DNA of 64,000 bases from Hoeflea phototrophica DFL-43 (GTDB taxonomy: Bacteria; Pseudomonadota; Alphaproteobacteria; Rhizobiales; Rhizobiaceae), in NCBI RefSeq assembly GCF_000154705.2, contig NZ_CM002917.1, positions 1,134,461 through 1,198,460 on the forward strand. Direction: 5' to 3'. The notes beneath the pieces are model-generated. The model did no database searches. It was given only the letters and a program-made list of their open reading frames with translations, and was not told the origin of the DNA. A program made the translations under genes and the position numbers. Shown here one piece after another: positions 1 to 8,700 of the stretch (the first letter of the stretch is position 1; each line of letters starts with the position of its first letter).

Positions 1-267
1 GGCTGCGATTGAGAGACCAATCGCCACCGATGTGCTGAAGAACAGAAGCGTGCCCGCATAACCGATGGCAGCCGCCAGCTCCACTTGCCCCAGAAGCGAG
101 ATGTAGAACAGGTTGAGCGCGTCGACGATGAACACTGCGACCAGACCGATTGATCCGGTCGCAGTCATCACCACGACGTGCCGCATGGTGGAGCCTGTGA
201 CAAACTTCGCTTGTGAGCCTGCAGCGCTGGCGGCACGTCCAGGAGCAACGGGCGCTCCGCTGCTCAT
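1..267 (-). CDS. MATE family efflux transporter, N-terminal part (cut by window edge)
   Basis: Only the first 89 codons lie in the window, and the gene runs off the left edge. The translation has a short polar, Ala/Gly-rich N-terminus, then a hydrophobic segment (VVVMTATGSIGLVAVFIVDA) and the stretch LNLFYISLLGQVELAAAIGY. The latter is typical of the first two helices of MATE (multidrug and toxic compound extrusion) cation antiporters, inner-membrane proteins of about 450 residues. The ATG at 265-267 overlaps the TGA of the upstream VOC gene in an ATGA arrangement, so the two are probably translationally coupled. The substrate cannot be predicted. The family call rests on a short fragment. 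Confidence 0.72.
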   Translation of the reverse strand, partial: MSSGAPVAPGRAASAAGSQAKFVTGSTMRHVVVMTATGSIGLVAVFIVDALNLFYISLLGQVELAAAIGYAGTLLFFSTSVAIGLSIAA

Positions 268-680
268 GACGCGAAAACCTGCCCCAGATCTGAAAACCCT
301 TTGAATTCCAACGCATTGCCCGAGGGATCGCGCAGGAACATGGTGGCCTGCTCACCGGGCTGCCCTTCGAAGCGAAGCGTCGGCTGCATGATCCAGTCGA
401 TCCCCTCGGCAGCTTCAAGCCGGGCCGCCAGGGCTTTCCAGTCATCCATCTGCAGCACTGCGCCAAAATGCGGGATCGGCACCGAATGCCCGTCGACTGT
501 TCCCGAAGCCGAAGCCGCCCCGGCGTCAGCACGAACATGGCCGGACATCTGGTGGCCGAAGAGATCGAAATCGATCCACGTCTCGGTGAAGCGGCCCATT
601 GGGCAACCGAGCACTTCACCATAGAAGTGGCGGGTCTGATCGATGTCGCGAATGGGGAAGGCAAGGTGAAAGGGCGTCAT
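264..680 (-). CDS. VOC (glyoxalase/bleomycin-resistance fold) family protein
   Basis: A 138-residue protein of the vicinal oxygen chelate superfamily. It reads FHLAFPIRDIDQTRHFYGEV near the N-terminus (first beta-alpha unit with metal-ligand His), a second His in PHFGAVLQM, and a C-terminal DPSGNALEFKGF with the conserved metal-ligand Glu. These are the usual H-H-E ligands of a small VOC metalloenzyme. A GTG at 696-698 would add six residues, but the ATG at 678-680 has a GGAGAT ten bases upstream and starts right at the fold. It overlaps the MATE gene start by four bases, which suggests a two-gene operon, perhaps for detoxification. Substrate unknown; many family members have been wrongly called glyoxalase. 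Confidence 0.85.
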   Translation of the reverse strand: MTPFHLAFPIRDIDQTRHFYGEVLGCPMGRFTETWIDFDLFGHQMSGHVRADAGAASASGTVDGHSVPIPHFGAVLQMDDWKALAARLEAAEGIDWIMQPTLRFEGQPGEQATMFLRDPSGNALEFKGFSDLGQVFAS

Positions 681-802
681 GGGCTCTGGGATCTCCACAT
701 TGGCGAAAATGGCATGATGAACGGAAATATCTGGTTTGACCGGATTGTCCAGATCCGCAACGATGCCTTTGGCGGCAGCCGGTGGCGGTTCGCCGGGACA
801 GA

Positions 803-2620
803 TCAGGCCGGATCTGAAAGCGTATGATCGTCCCCTGTCGGCGCATCGAGGCGTTCAGATTTCCGCTTGGGTTTGATCAGTGGCTCCGGCGAAACCGGTC
901 TGGTATGCAGTTTTTCGAGCCCGCCAAGCAGCCCTTCCACGGCCTGGATCGCAAGCCGCTCTTCGTCGCGATGCCGCACATCCTCGCTGATGGACAATGC
1001 CTGGTCTTCCGATGTGCCCAGAGCCTCGAGTGTCTTGCGTCCGAACAACATGCCCGATTCGAAGGTTTCCCGGGCCTCATAGTCCACACCGCGGGCCCTG
1101 AGCGACAAGGTATGGCCGCGGTCATAAGCCCGCGCATATATCCGGGCATTCGGGAAATCGGCCTGGATCATGTCGACGATCTTGTCGGTGATCTCTTTCT
1201 TGTGCGTACAGACCGCGACAATCTTGGCGCGCTGGATCCCGGCGGCCAGCAAGACGTCCTTCCGGGTCCCGTCGCCAAAATAGATCTTGAAGCCGAATTT
1301 CGAGGCGGAGCGGATCCGATCCGCGGATTGGTCGATGATCGTCACATCGGATCCGCCGGCCAGCAGGATTTGCGAGGCGATCTGGCCGAAACGCGAAAAC
1401 CCGATCATCAGAACATCAGACCCTGCGCCTTCGAAGTCCTCATCCATGTGATCCGTGCTGGCTTCATGCATCATGCGCTTGACCAGCACCGCCGCCAGCG
1501 GTGTCAGGGCCATAGATATGGTGACAATGGCCACCAGCAGCGATGCCGTCGATTGCTCGAAGATGCCGGCCGCGGCCGCCGCGCTGAAGATCACGAACCC
1601 GAATTCGCCACCCTGTGGCAACAGGCCTGCAATCTGAATGCTGGTGTTGTGGCTTGATCCAAAAGCGCGGCATGCGCCGTAAATCACAAGCGCCTTGAGA
1701 ACCATCAAGACCGGCACAGCGACAATGATGATCAGCATGTTTTCGAGGATAACGCCGAGATCAAGCGACAGGCCGACAGCCATGAAGAACAGGCCCAGCA
1801 GAATGCCTCGGAAAGGCTCGATGTCTGCTTCCAGCTCATGGCGGTAAGAGGATTCGGCAAGCATGACGCCGGCGATGAAAGCCCCCATTGCCATTGACAG
1901 CCCGGCCACCTGCATCAGCATCCCCGCACCCAGAACCACGAAAAGTGCGGCGGCGATCATTGCTTCCTTGGCCCCGGTTCCGGCAATGAGCTGGAACAGA
2001 GGATTGAGCAGATAACGACCGGCCACAAGCAGCGCGATGATGGCGCCGACGGTGATCGCGATATCGATGTAGACCGGTCCGCTACCCTCAGCGCTGATCG
2101 GAGCAAGCAGGGGCACCAGCGCCAGGATAGGAACGATGGCGATATCCTGGAACAGCAGGATTGAGAAGGATTGCTGGCCATAGCGGGTGTTCAGGTCGCC
2201 GCGTTCTTCCAGGATCTGAATGCCGAAGGCCGTTGAGGACAATGCCAGTCCCAGGCCGATGACAATGGCTGCGGCCCAGGTGTCTCCTGACACGGCAAAC
2301 ACCGCGGCCGTGATCGCAATTGCGGAAATCATCACCTGCGCCAGCCCAAGCCCGAAAATGTCCCGACGCATTTGCCAGAGCCGCGATGGCTTGAGCTCCA
2401 GCCCTATGACGAACAACAGCAGCACGACGCCGAGTTCCGCAAAATGCAGAATCTCCTCTCCATCGGAAATGATGCGCAGCACCGGCCCGATGACGATTCC
2501 TGCAGAAAGATATCCCAAAACGGTCCCAAGCCCGATCTTCTTGAACAGGGGGGCTGCGACAATCGCGCCGCACAAGAGAACGAGGCCTTCGGTGTACAGG
2601 CTTGCGTCAGCTGCAGCCAT
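803..2620 (-). CDS. Monovalent cation:proton antiporter of the CPA2/Kef type with RCK (TrkA-N) domain
   Basis: A 605-residue inner-membrane antiporter. About the first 380 residues are a 12-13 helix Na_H_exchanger domain (VLGYLSAGIVIGPVL, FAELGVVLLLFVIGLEL and FGIQILEERGDLNTRYGQQS are typical Kef stretches). A cytoplasmic TrkA-N domain follows with MIGFSRFGQIAS, a Rossmann nucleotide-binding turn, then a charged tail. This matches KefB/KefC-type glutathione-gated K+ efflux systems. No KefF/KefG ancillary subunit is adjacent, so the exact gating ligand is uncertain. The ORF could begin further upstream, but the ATG at 2618-2620 has a GGAGCG site at good spacing and starts directly before the first helix. 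It diverges from pmbA over about 116 bases. Confidence 0.9.
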   Translation of the reverse strand: MAAADASLYTEGLVLLCGAIVAAPLFKKIGLGTVLGYLSAGIVIGPVLRIISDGEEILHFAELGVVLLLFVIGLELKPSRLWQMRRDIFGLGLAQVMISAIAITAAVFAVSGDTWAAAIVIGLGLALSSTAFGIQILEERGDLNTRYGQQSFSILLFQDIAIVPILALVPLLAPISAEGSGPVYIDIAITVGAIIALLVAGRYLLNPLFQLIAGTGAKEAMIAAALFVVLGAGMLMQVAGLSMAMGAFIAGVMLAESSYRHELEADIEPFRGILLGLFFMAVGLSLDLGVILENMLIIIVAVPVLMVLKALVIYGACRAFGSSHNTSIQIAGLLPQGGEFGFVIFSAAAAAGIFEQSTASLLVAIVTISMALTPLAAVLVKRMMHEASTDHMDEDFEGAGSDVLMIGFSRFGQIASQILLAGGSDVTIIDQSADRIRSASKFGFKIYFGDGTRKDVLLAAGIQRAKIVAVCTHKKEITDKIVDMIQADFPNARIYARAYDRGHTLSLRARGVDYEARETFESGMLFGRKTLEALGTSEDQALSISEDVRHRDEERLAIQAVEGLLGGLEKLHTRPVSPEPLIKPKRKSERLDAPTGDDHTLSDPA

Positions 2621-2736
2621 CAATGGCGCTCCTTTTGTTCCCAAACAGACGGAATTCCAAGCAGACCTGCGTTGCGCCGGGCTTGATGCTTGACGGTCAG
2701 GACAATACATGAGAGCCAAGCGAAAGGCGAAAAAAT

Positions 2737-4080
2737 ATGAGCACCACCAAACAATCCGATGGCCTGCTGGCGACTGCCGAGCGTTTGATCGGCCGTGCAC
2801 GCGCTGCTGGCGCTGATCAGGCCGATGTTCTGGTGGTTCGCCGGCGGTCCCGGTCCGCATCGATCCGCAACGGCAAGGTCGAAAACACCGAATCATCGGA
2901 GTCTGATGATTTCAGCGTCCGGGTTTTTGTCGGCCAGAAGGTCGCGACCGTGAACGCCGGCCAGGGCGCTGACGAAACAGCATTGACGGAACGCGCCGTC
3001 GCCATGGCGCGGGTCTCGCCGGAAGATCCGCATGCCTGTCTCGCCGATGCTGACATGCTGGCCAGCGATTGGCCCGAACTCGACCTGTTCGATCCAGCAG
3101 AGCCTTCTTCCGAGAACCTTGTCGAGGCTGCGATAGAGGCTGAAGCAACGGCGCTTGAGGTGCCGGGCGTATCAAGTTCCGTGGGTGCCGGCGCCGGCGC
3201 CGGGCTGTTCGGCATGGTGCTTGCCACCTCGCATGGTTTTTCCGGCACTTTCGAACGCTCCGGGTTTTCCCGGTCGGTCAGTGTGATCGCCGGCGAAGGC
3301 GTCAAGATGGAGCGCGACTATGATTTCGACAGCCGCGTCTTCTATCAGGATCTCGATGATGCTGCCTCGATTGGGAAACGCGCCGGTGAACGGGTGGTGG
3401 CCCGGGTCAATCCGCGCAAGGTCAAGACCGGGTCAAACATCAATGTTGTGTTTGACCCGCGTGTCTCGCGCGGCCTGATCGGGCATCTGGTCTCCGCGAT
3501 CAATGGGGCCGCCGTGGCCCGCAAGACAAGTTTTCTCAAGGACATGATGGACAAGCAGGTGGCGATCGAAGGTCTCACTCTTGTCGACAATCCTTTTGTT
3601 CGGCGCGGACCTGGCTCCAGACCCTTTGACGGGGAGGGGGTCTCGGTCGGTGCTTTGACCATGGTTGAAGACGGAATCCTTCGCCAATGGTATCTGACCA
3701 CCGGTGTCGGCCGCGAACTGGGTTTGAAAAGCAACGGCCGCGCCAGCCGCGGCGGCGGGGTGTCCCCGTCTTCCACCAATGTCATCGTCAATCCCGGCGC
3801 GCTCTCGCGCAAGGAGTTGATCGCATCGGTAGGAACAGGGTTCTATGTCACCGAACTCATTGGCCAGGGGGTCAACCAGGTCACCGGTGAATACAGCCGC
3901 GGCGCATCTGGGTTCTGGATCGAGAACGGTGAGATCAGCTTTCCGGTGTCTGAGGTGACAATCGCCTCCAATCTCAAGGACATGTTCAGGCGGATGACGC
4001 TCGCCAATGACATCGATACGAAGTACTCGATCGCAGCTCCAACCATCGCAGTGGAAGGTATGACGCTTGCCGGCGACTGA
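2737..4080 (+). CDS. pmbA: TldD/PmbA family protein (PmbA/TldE subunit)
   Basis: A 447-residue member of the TldD/PmbA family. In E. coli TldD and TldE (PmbA) form a heterodimeric protease that matures microcin B17 and degrades unfolded peptides. The PmbA subunit lacks the HExxxH zinc motif of TldD, and none is visible here, which supports the PmbA assignment. Recognisable blocks are FSVRVFVGQKVATVNAGQ near the N-terminus, the central FDPRVSRGLIGHLVSAINGA, and the C-terminal PGALSRKELIASVGTGFYVT followed by GEYSRGASGFWIENGEI. It starts a plus-strand block with the CysQ-like gene, whose start overlaps its end by 14 bases. No tldD is in the window; the partner gene would have to lie elsewhere. 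Confidence 0.93.
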   Translation: MSTTKQSDGLLATAERLIGRARAAGADQADVLVVRRRSRSASIRNGKVENTESSESDDFSVRVFVGQKVATVNAGQGADETALTERAVAMARVSPEDPHACLADADMLASDWPELDLFDPAEPSSENLVEAAIEAEATALEVPGVSSSVGAGAGAGLFGMVLATSHGFSGTFERSGFSRSVSVIAGEGVKMERDYDFDSRVFYQDLDDAASIGKRAGERVVARVNPRKVKTGSNINVVFDPRVSRGLIGHLVSAINGAAVARKTSFLKDMMDKQVAIEGLTLVDNPFVRRGPGSRPFDGEGVSVGALTMVEDGILRQWYLTTGVGRELGLKSNGRASRGGGVSPSSTNVIVNPGALSRKELIASVGTGFYVTELIGQGVNQVTGEYSRGASGFWIENGEISFPVSEVTIASNLKDMFRRMTLANDIDTKYSIAAPTIAVEGMTLAGD

Positions 4081-4870
4081 GGCCTACGCTGAAGATCTGG
4101 CCCTGATGCTGGATGCGGCAGACAAGGCCGCGGACATCGCGATGTCCTTTTTTCGCAAGGATCCCGATGTTTGGTACAAAAACGAGGGGCGTTCGCCGGT
4201 CAGTGAAGCCGATGTCGCCATTGATGCATTGCTCCAGCGCCTGTTGCTTGGTGCCAGACCCGATTATGGCTGGCTCTCAGAGGAGATCGAGGACAATCAT
4301 CTCCGCCTCACTTGCAGTCGGGTTTTCGTGATTGATCCCATTGATGGCACCCGCGCCTATGTTGGCGGTCGCAAGGACTGGTGTGTCAGCATCGGTCTTG
4401 TTGAAGATGGTGTGCCGGTTGCCGGCGTGCTGGCGGCCCCGGCGCGCGACGAAATCTGGCAGGCCCGGCTTGGCGGCGGGGCGTTCCTGAACGACGTACG
4501 ACTCGGCACCGGATCCGATGATGCCGGCGGCGCGTTGAAGGTGGTCTTGCCCGATGTGGTGGCAGACAAGATGCGTCCCGATGTTCACACCCGGTTCGAC
4601 AAGGTCCCTGGCGGCCCATCCCTGGCATTGCGGCTTGCGATGGTGGCAAAGGGCGATTTCGACGGCGTTTACATCAGACCCCGGTCGAATGAATGGGATC
4701 TGGCCGCAGCCGATGTGATGTTGCGCGAAACCGGGCACAAGTTGGTGGAGCAAACCGGCAGGCTGATTCGCTATAATGAGCCCGACCCCTCCCGGTCGCT
4801 GCTCGTTGCAGCTTCCAGCGCACACGTTGGAGAGTTGCTTGTCCCCTTGCAGCCTGAGCTTGGGCATTGA
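4067..4870 (+). CDS. cysQ: CysQ-like 3'(2'),5'-bisphosphate nucleotidase / inositol monophosphatase family
   Basis: A 267-residue member of the IMPase superfamily of Mg2+-dependent phosphatases. It has the acidic pair in WLSEEIED, the metal-binding signature DPIDGTRAYVGG and the C-terminal EWDLAAADVML. Family members dephosphorylate PAP (CysQ), inositol phosphates or histidinol phosphate. The window alone does not separate these, although CysQ is the usual name for this gene in Rhizobiales in front of the waaA-lpxK block. The likely start is TTG at 4067, which overlaps the pmbA end and has a GAAGGT site. An ATG at 4106 would remove the first 13 residues. The overlap implies coupling to pmbA. 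Confidence 0.8.
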   Translation: MPATEAYAEDLALMLDAADKAADIAMSFFRKDPDVWYKNEGRSPVSEADVAIDALLQRLLLGARPDYGWLSEEIEDNHLRLTCSRVFVIDPIDGTRAYVGGRKDWCVSIGLVEDGVPVAGVLAAPARDEIWQARLGGGAFLNDVRLGTGSDDAGGALKVVLPDVVADKMRPDVHTRFDKVPGGPSLALRLAMVAKGDFDGVYIRPRSNEWDLAAADVMLRETGHKLVEQTGRLIRYNEPDPSRSLLVAASSAHVGELLVPLQPELGH

Positions 4871-4936
4871 CCTTTTTGCCGATTTGCCGCAAACCGCGTT
4901 CATCTTGGGAGAAGCGTTTCAAACTGGAGCACACTC

Positions 4937-5185
4937 ATGTCTGAAGGCGAAGACAAACAGCTTTTGCATCTTGTGTTTGGCGGTGAACTCAAAAGTCTGG
5001 ATTCCATGGCGTTCAGGGACCTGAATGATCTCGACATTGTGGGCATCTATCCGAATTACGCGACCGCGCATCAGGCCTGGAAATCCAAGGCCCAGATGAC
5101 CGTCGACAACGCTCACATGCGTTATTTCATCGTGCATATGCACAGGATGCTTGATCCCGACAGCGACAGCAAAGCCGGGGCCTGA
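4937..5185 (+). CDS. DUF4170 domain protein
   Basis: A small, soluble 82-residue protein with no signal peptide or membrane segment. It has the pattern seen in DUF4170: LHLVFGGELKSLDSMAFRDL, then IVGIYPNYATAHQAWKSKAQ, then MRYFIVHMHRMLDP. The family is almost restricted to alphaproteobacteria and its function is not known. It is usually found, as here, between a cysQ-type gene and the DUF374 acyltransferase of a lipid A block, so a role connected with the envelope is possible but is only an inference from context. The ATG at 4937 has a GGAGC site eight bases upstream. Confidence 0.85.
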   Translation: MSEGEDKQLLHLVFGGELKSLDSMAFRDLNDLDIVGIYPNYATAHQAWKSKAQMTVDNAHMRYFIVHMHRMLDPDSDSKAGA

Positions 5186-5211
5186 TCCCTGGGGCCCGGA
5201 TAACAAACCCA

Positions 5212-5979
5212 ATGAACAAACCCGACGTCGAGACCGCGCCAAGGCGCCAGGGACTACGTGACCTGACGAACACGCGCAATCTTGGCAAGAGGCTTCTGCG
5301 GGTCGAATGGTTTCAGCGCAGCGGGTCTGCCCTGATCAGTTCGTTTCTTGCGTTGGTCTGGCGGACCAACCGTGACACGGATCAATCGACCGACTGGGAG
5401 ACTTTGCTCAAGGGCGAATTTCCTGCGATCTTTGCCTTGTGGCACGGCCAGCACATTCTGGTGCCCAATGCCGCGCCAAGAGACCGTGCATTCGTCACGC
5501 TGGTCTCGCGCAGCGCCGATGCGGAAATCAATGCCCGGGTCATCAAGCGCGCAGGATTTGACGTCATTCGTGCGTCCGGTGGCCGCGATCACGGTGCTGT
5601 GGCCCGCAAGGGCGGGGTCGGGGCACTGATTGCCATGCGGGACGCGCTCAGACGGGATGTCAATGTTGTGATGATCGCTGACATCTCCAAGGGGGAGGTC
5701 CGCCAGGCAGGCGAGGGCATTGTCAGGCTGGCCAAGATCTCGGGTCGCCCGATCGTACCGGTGGCGCTGACCACCAGCCGACGCTATGTGCTGGAGAAGA
5801 CCTGGGACAAGACCACCATCAATCTGCCATTCGGCCGCCGCTGCCTCAAGCTGGCTCCGCCGATCCGTGTTCCGGCCAATGCCGGCAAGGACCAGATCGC
5901 TGCCGCCCGTGCCAAGGTGACATCGGAGCTCAACCGGATCACCGAAGAGGCGAAGCGCGCAGTGGAGATGTCGGCATGA
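5212..5979 (+). CDS. DUF374 lysophospholipid acyltransferase family protein
   Basis: A 255-residue protein of the DUF374 group within the LPLAT acyltransferase superfamily. Seen in the sequence are the conserved FALWHGQHIL block, LVSRSADAEINARVIKRAGF, RASGGRDHGAVARKGG (GGR block) and the ISKGEVRQAGEGIVRLAKIS stretch that precedes IVPVALTTSRR. The likely job is transfer of an acyl chain to a lipid in the inner membrane. Because it directly precedes waaA (ATGA overlap at 5976-5979) and lpxK, a lipid A or Kdo-lipid precursor is the most plausible acceptor. It differs from the LpxL/LpxM type, so substrate and acyl donor are unknown. Confidence 0.85.
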   Translation: MNKPDVETAPRRQGLRDLTNTRNLGKRLLRVEWFQRSGSALISSFLALVWRTNRDTDQSTDWETLLKGEFPAIFALWHGQHILVPNAAPRDRAFVTLVSRSADAEINARVIKRAGFDVIRASGGRDHGAVARKGGVGALIAMRDALRRDVNVVMIADISKGEVRQAGEGIVRLAKISGRPIVPVALTTSRRYVLEKTWDKTTINLPFGRRCLKLAPPIRVPANAGKDQIAAARAKVTSELNRITEEAKRAVEMSA

Positions 5980-7319
5980 GCCGCGGCTGGGCACGCGCTG
6001 CGCTGGTTGGTTACCGTTGGTTCGGGGCCGGCATTTACCCGTTGCTGGGTCCCTATCTGGCGATCCGGGCAGCCAAGGGCAAGGAAGAACGCAGCCGCCG
6101 CAAGGAGCGCTATGGCCGCTCCAACATCGCGCGCCCAATTGGTCCGCTGGTCTGGTTTCATGCCGCAAGTGTCGGCGAAACCAATGCGGTTATTCCGCTG
6201 ATCAGGGAGGTGCGCCGGAGGGGTATTACCGTGGTGCTAACAACCGGAACCGTGACCTCTGCAGGTGTGGCGCGTGACCGTGTTGGCGACGATGTGATTC
6301 ATCAATATGTGCCCCTTGATCTCAAACCGGCTGTCTCAAGGTTTCTCGATTACTGGAAGCCCGATCTAGCGATCATTGCCGAATCCGAGATATGGCCGAT
6401 GACCATTCTCGAGCTTGGTGCACGCCGTACGCCCCAGGTTCTGGTAAATGGCCGCCTTTCCGACCGCTCTTTCGCGCGCTGGAGCAGGCGCCCGAGCCTG
6501 GCCGATGCGTTGTTCGAGAACCTCTCTCATGTTGTTGCCCAGTCCGATCTCGACGCTGAACGGTTCCGCAGTCTGGGCGCCAGGCCGGTTACGGTCTCGG
6601 GCAACCTCAAGGTCGATACGGTGCCGCCCCCATGGGACAAGGCCGAGCTGGCCAGGCTTCAGGCGCAGATCGACAAACGTGCGACTTGGGCCGCGGTTTC
6701 GACCTTTGAAGGCGAGGATGAGATTGCAGCGGCTGTGCATCGCGCTCTCAAGCCACGCCACAAGGCCCTCACCATTCTCGTTCCCCGTCACCCTGATCGC
6801 GGTGATGCGATCGAGACCATGCTCAAGAACAACGGGCTCAACGTTGCACGCCGGTCCCGCGGCGATACGATCGGCCCCGACACCGATGTCTATCTGGGCG
6901 ACACGATCGGCGAGATGGGGCTTTATCTCAACCTGACGGAAATCGTCTTTGTCGGGAAGTCGCTCATGGGTGGCGGCGGTCAAAACCCTCTCGAGCCTGC
7001 GATGCTCGGCTGTGCGGTGCTGTCGGGCAGCAAGGTGGAGAATTTCCGCGAGGCCTATGCGCGGCTGCTCAGAAATGGCGGCGCGCGTTTTGTCCGTGAC
7101 GGCGAGATGCTGGCCAAGGGTGTGCATTATCTCTTGTCCAACCCGCAAGCCCGTGAGGCCATGGCCGTGGGTGGGGAAAAGACCCTCAACGACATGCGCG
7201 GAGCTCTCAAGGCCACCGTTCGTGCACTTGAACCCTACATCAACCCGCTAACGGTAAAGGCACGGCTTTTGCCGCGTGACAACGAGGATGCGGAGACCCA
7301 GGCGGGCGGCCAATGGTAA
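5976..7319 (+). CDS. waaA: 3-deoxy-D-manno-octulosonic acid (Kdo) transferase
   Basis: A 447-residue glycosyltransferase of the KdtA/WaaA family, which transfers Kdo from CMP-Kdo onto the lipid A precursor at the cytoplasmic face of the inner membrane. Visible family blocks are VWFHAASVGETNAVIPLI, TGTVTSAG, ESEIWPMTILEL, LVNGRLSDRSFARW and, near the C-terminus, LMGGGGQNPLEPAMLGCAV with the conserved GGQNPLEP. An N-terminal hydrophobic stretch (YPLLGPYLAI) fits the membrane anchor. The start overlaps the DUF374 stop as ATGA, and the end overlaps the lpxK start, so the three genes appear co-translated. Length is normal for alphaproteobacterial WaaA. Confidence 0.96.
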   Translation: MSRGWARAALVGYRWFGAGIYPLLGPYLAIRAAKGKEERSRRKERYGRSNIARPIGPLVWFHAASVGETNAVIPLIREVRRRGITVVLTTGTVTSAGVARDRVGDDVIHQYVPLDLKPAVSRFLDYWKPDLAIIAESEIWPMTILELGARRTPQVLVNGRLSDRSFARWSRRPSLADALFENLSHVVAQSDLDAERFRSLGARPVTVSGNLKVDTVPPPWDKAELARLQAQIDKRATWAAVSTFEGEDEIAAAVHRALKPRHKALTILVPRHPDRGDAIETMLKNNGLNVARRSRGDTIGPDTDVYLGDTIGEMGLYLNLTEIVFVGKSLMGGGGQNPLEPAMLGCAVLSGSKVENFREAYARLLRNGGARFVRDGEMLAKGVHYLLSNPQAREAMAVGGEKTLNDMRGALKATVRALEPYINPLTVKARLLPRDNEDAETQAGGQW

Positions 7320-8341
7320 GTGAGGCCCCTCCGTTCTGGTGGAAACGTCCGGGGCTTCAGTCCGCCTTGATGGCGCCGTTCGGTTGGATTTATGGCCGCG
7401 TCGCCCGCCGGATCATGGACAAAAAGCTTCGCGTTCCCGTCGACGCGGCGGTGATTTGTGTAGGCAATTTCACTGTTGGCGGATCGGGCAAGACTCCGAC
7501 GGCTTTGGCGCTTGTCGACGCGGCGCTGGCGCGCGGTCTCAAGCCCGGGTTTCTTTCCCGCGGCTATGGCGGCGGAGTGCGCCATGCCCGGCTTGTCGAC
7601 CTGGCGCACGATACCGCCCGTCTTGTTGGCGACGAACCGATGCTGTTGGCCGAAAAGGCGACAACCGTGGTTTCGAGCAATCGGGTCGAGGGGGCCGAAT
7701 TGCTGGTCCGTGAGGGTTGCGATCTGATCATCATGGATGATGGCTTTCAAAGCGCCGCACTGGTTTTTGATCTGGCGCTGCTGGTGGTGGACGCACGCCG
7801 CGGTATCGGCAACGGTCGGGTGCTTCCCGCGGGTCCTGTTCGTGCACCCGTCCTTGATCAGGTTCGCCATGCCGATGCACTGTTGGTTGTGGGGGAGGGC
7901 GATGGCGCTGACCCGATGATCAGGATGGCAGCGCGGGCGGCCAAGCCGGTCCATCTGGCTCGGCTGGAACCGCGCAACGCCAGCCAATTTCGCGACAAGA
8001 ATTGTCTGGCCTTTGCCGCGATCGGCGATCCGGGCAAATTCTTCGCCACGCTTGAAGCCGCCCATGTGCGCCTCGCAAGCACCCGTGGATTTCCCGATCA
8101 CCACCATTTCGCCGAGGATGAAATCGCCGACCTGCTGGATGAGGCCGAACTCTACCAGCTTCAGCTGATCACCACATCCAAGGACCATGTCAGGCTGCGT
8201 TCGGGCCATGGCCGTGCGGAAGAGCTGGTGGAAAAAAGTGCGGTTCTCGAAGTTGATCTGGTGTTTGACAGCCCGCATGTGGCGGGTGCCATCATAGAGG
8301 CCGCTTTGGTCGCATCCAACCGCAGGCGTGCAGGCATCTGA
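7313..8341 (+). CDS. lpxK: Tetraacyldisaccharide 4'-kinase
   Basis: A 342-residue LpxK, the membrane-associated kinase that phosphorylates the 4' position of the lipid A disaccharide. The Walker A is GNFTVGGSGKTP near residue 60, followed by LSRGYGGG and then IIMDDGFQ, which holds the Walker-B-like acidic residues. RGIGNGRVLPAGPVRAP and FPDHHHF are further LpxK signatures. An amphipathic N-terminal helix (PFGWIYGRVARRIM) matches the membrane-docking segment. The ATG overlaps the last codons of waaA. It is the last gene of the plus-strand block; the next gene, DUF2093, converges from the other strand. Confidence 0.95.
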   Translation: MVSEAPPFWWKRPGLQSALMAPFGWIYGRVARRIMDKKLRVPVDAAVICVGNFTVGGSGKTPTALALVDAALARGLKPGFLSRGYGGGVRHARLVDLAHDTARLVGDEPMLLAEKATTVVSSNRVEGAELLVREGCDLIIMDDGFQSAALVFDLALLVVDARRGIGNGRVLPAGPVRAPVLDQVRHADALLVVGEGDGADPMIRMAARAAKPVHLARLEPRNASQFRDKNCLAFAAIGDPGKFFATLEAAHVRLASTRGFPDHHHFAEDEIADLLDEAELYQLQLITTSKDHVRLRSGHGRAEELVEKSAVLEVDLVFDSPHVAGAIIEAALVASNRRRAGI

Positions 8342-8375
8342 CAACCGCCGAACTCAAGACACCGCAGCCGAAGGC

Positions 8376-8603
8376 TTACTTCGCGGCGGGCAAGGCACCG
8401 GCGCGCTGTTCCGCAGTAACCGATGCGGTCACATCGACATAGGGCTCCTGCCGCGCGACGCTCCAGTATTTCAATTCCTCGATGGGAATAGTCTCCCCTG
8501 TCACAGCGCAGACCACATGGCTGCCCGGCATCAGGATCTGGAAGTCGCCGTCTAGGTAGCGAATCTTGGCCGGACGGGCACCGGGTCCTTCAAATCTGTT
8601 CAT
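8376..8603 (-). CDS. DUF2093 domain protein
   Basis: A 75-residue protein carrying the DUF2093 pattern: IRYLDGDFQILMPGSHVVCA, then VTGETIPIEELKYWSVARQE. The family is short, soluble and mainly alphaproteobacterial, with no known function. The sequence resembles a small beta-rich fold with one cysteine and no second metal-binding residue pair. It lies downstream of mutL on the same strand, 97 bases apart, and converges on lpxK. Its constant position beside lpxK and mutL in Rhizobiales is a synteny marker rather than evidence for a function. Confidence 0.85.
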   Translation of the reverse strand: MNRFEGPGARPAKIRYLDGDFQILMPGSHVVCAVTGETIPIEELKYWSVARQEPYVDVTASVTAEQRAGALPAAK

Positions 8604-8700
8604 GTCAGGTTGCGCTCCCGTTGTCTCGAGGCTTTTCTATGCCGTTTCACAACACCGATTGCAACATGGCCGTCTTGTCCGTCGCTGTTGACGGCCACAG

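Noticed and set aside
8667..8697. Inverted repeat TGGCCGTC/GACGGCCA downstream of mutL
   Set aside because: The loop is 15 bases and no T-run follows on the minus strand, so a terminator is not supported; it may be chance in GC-rich DNA.
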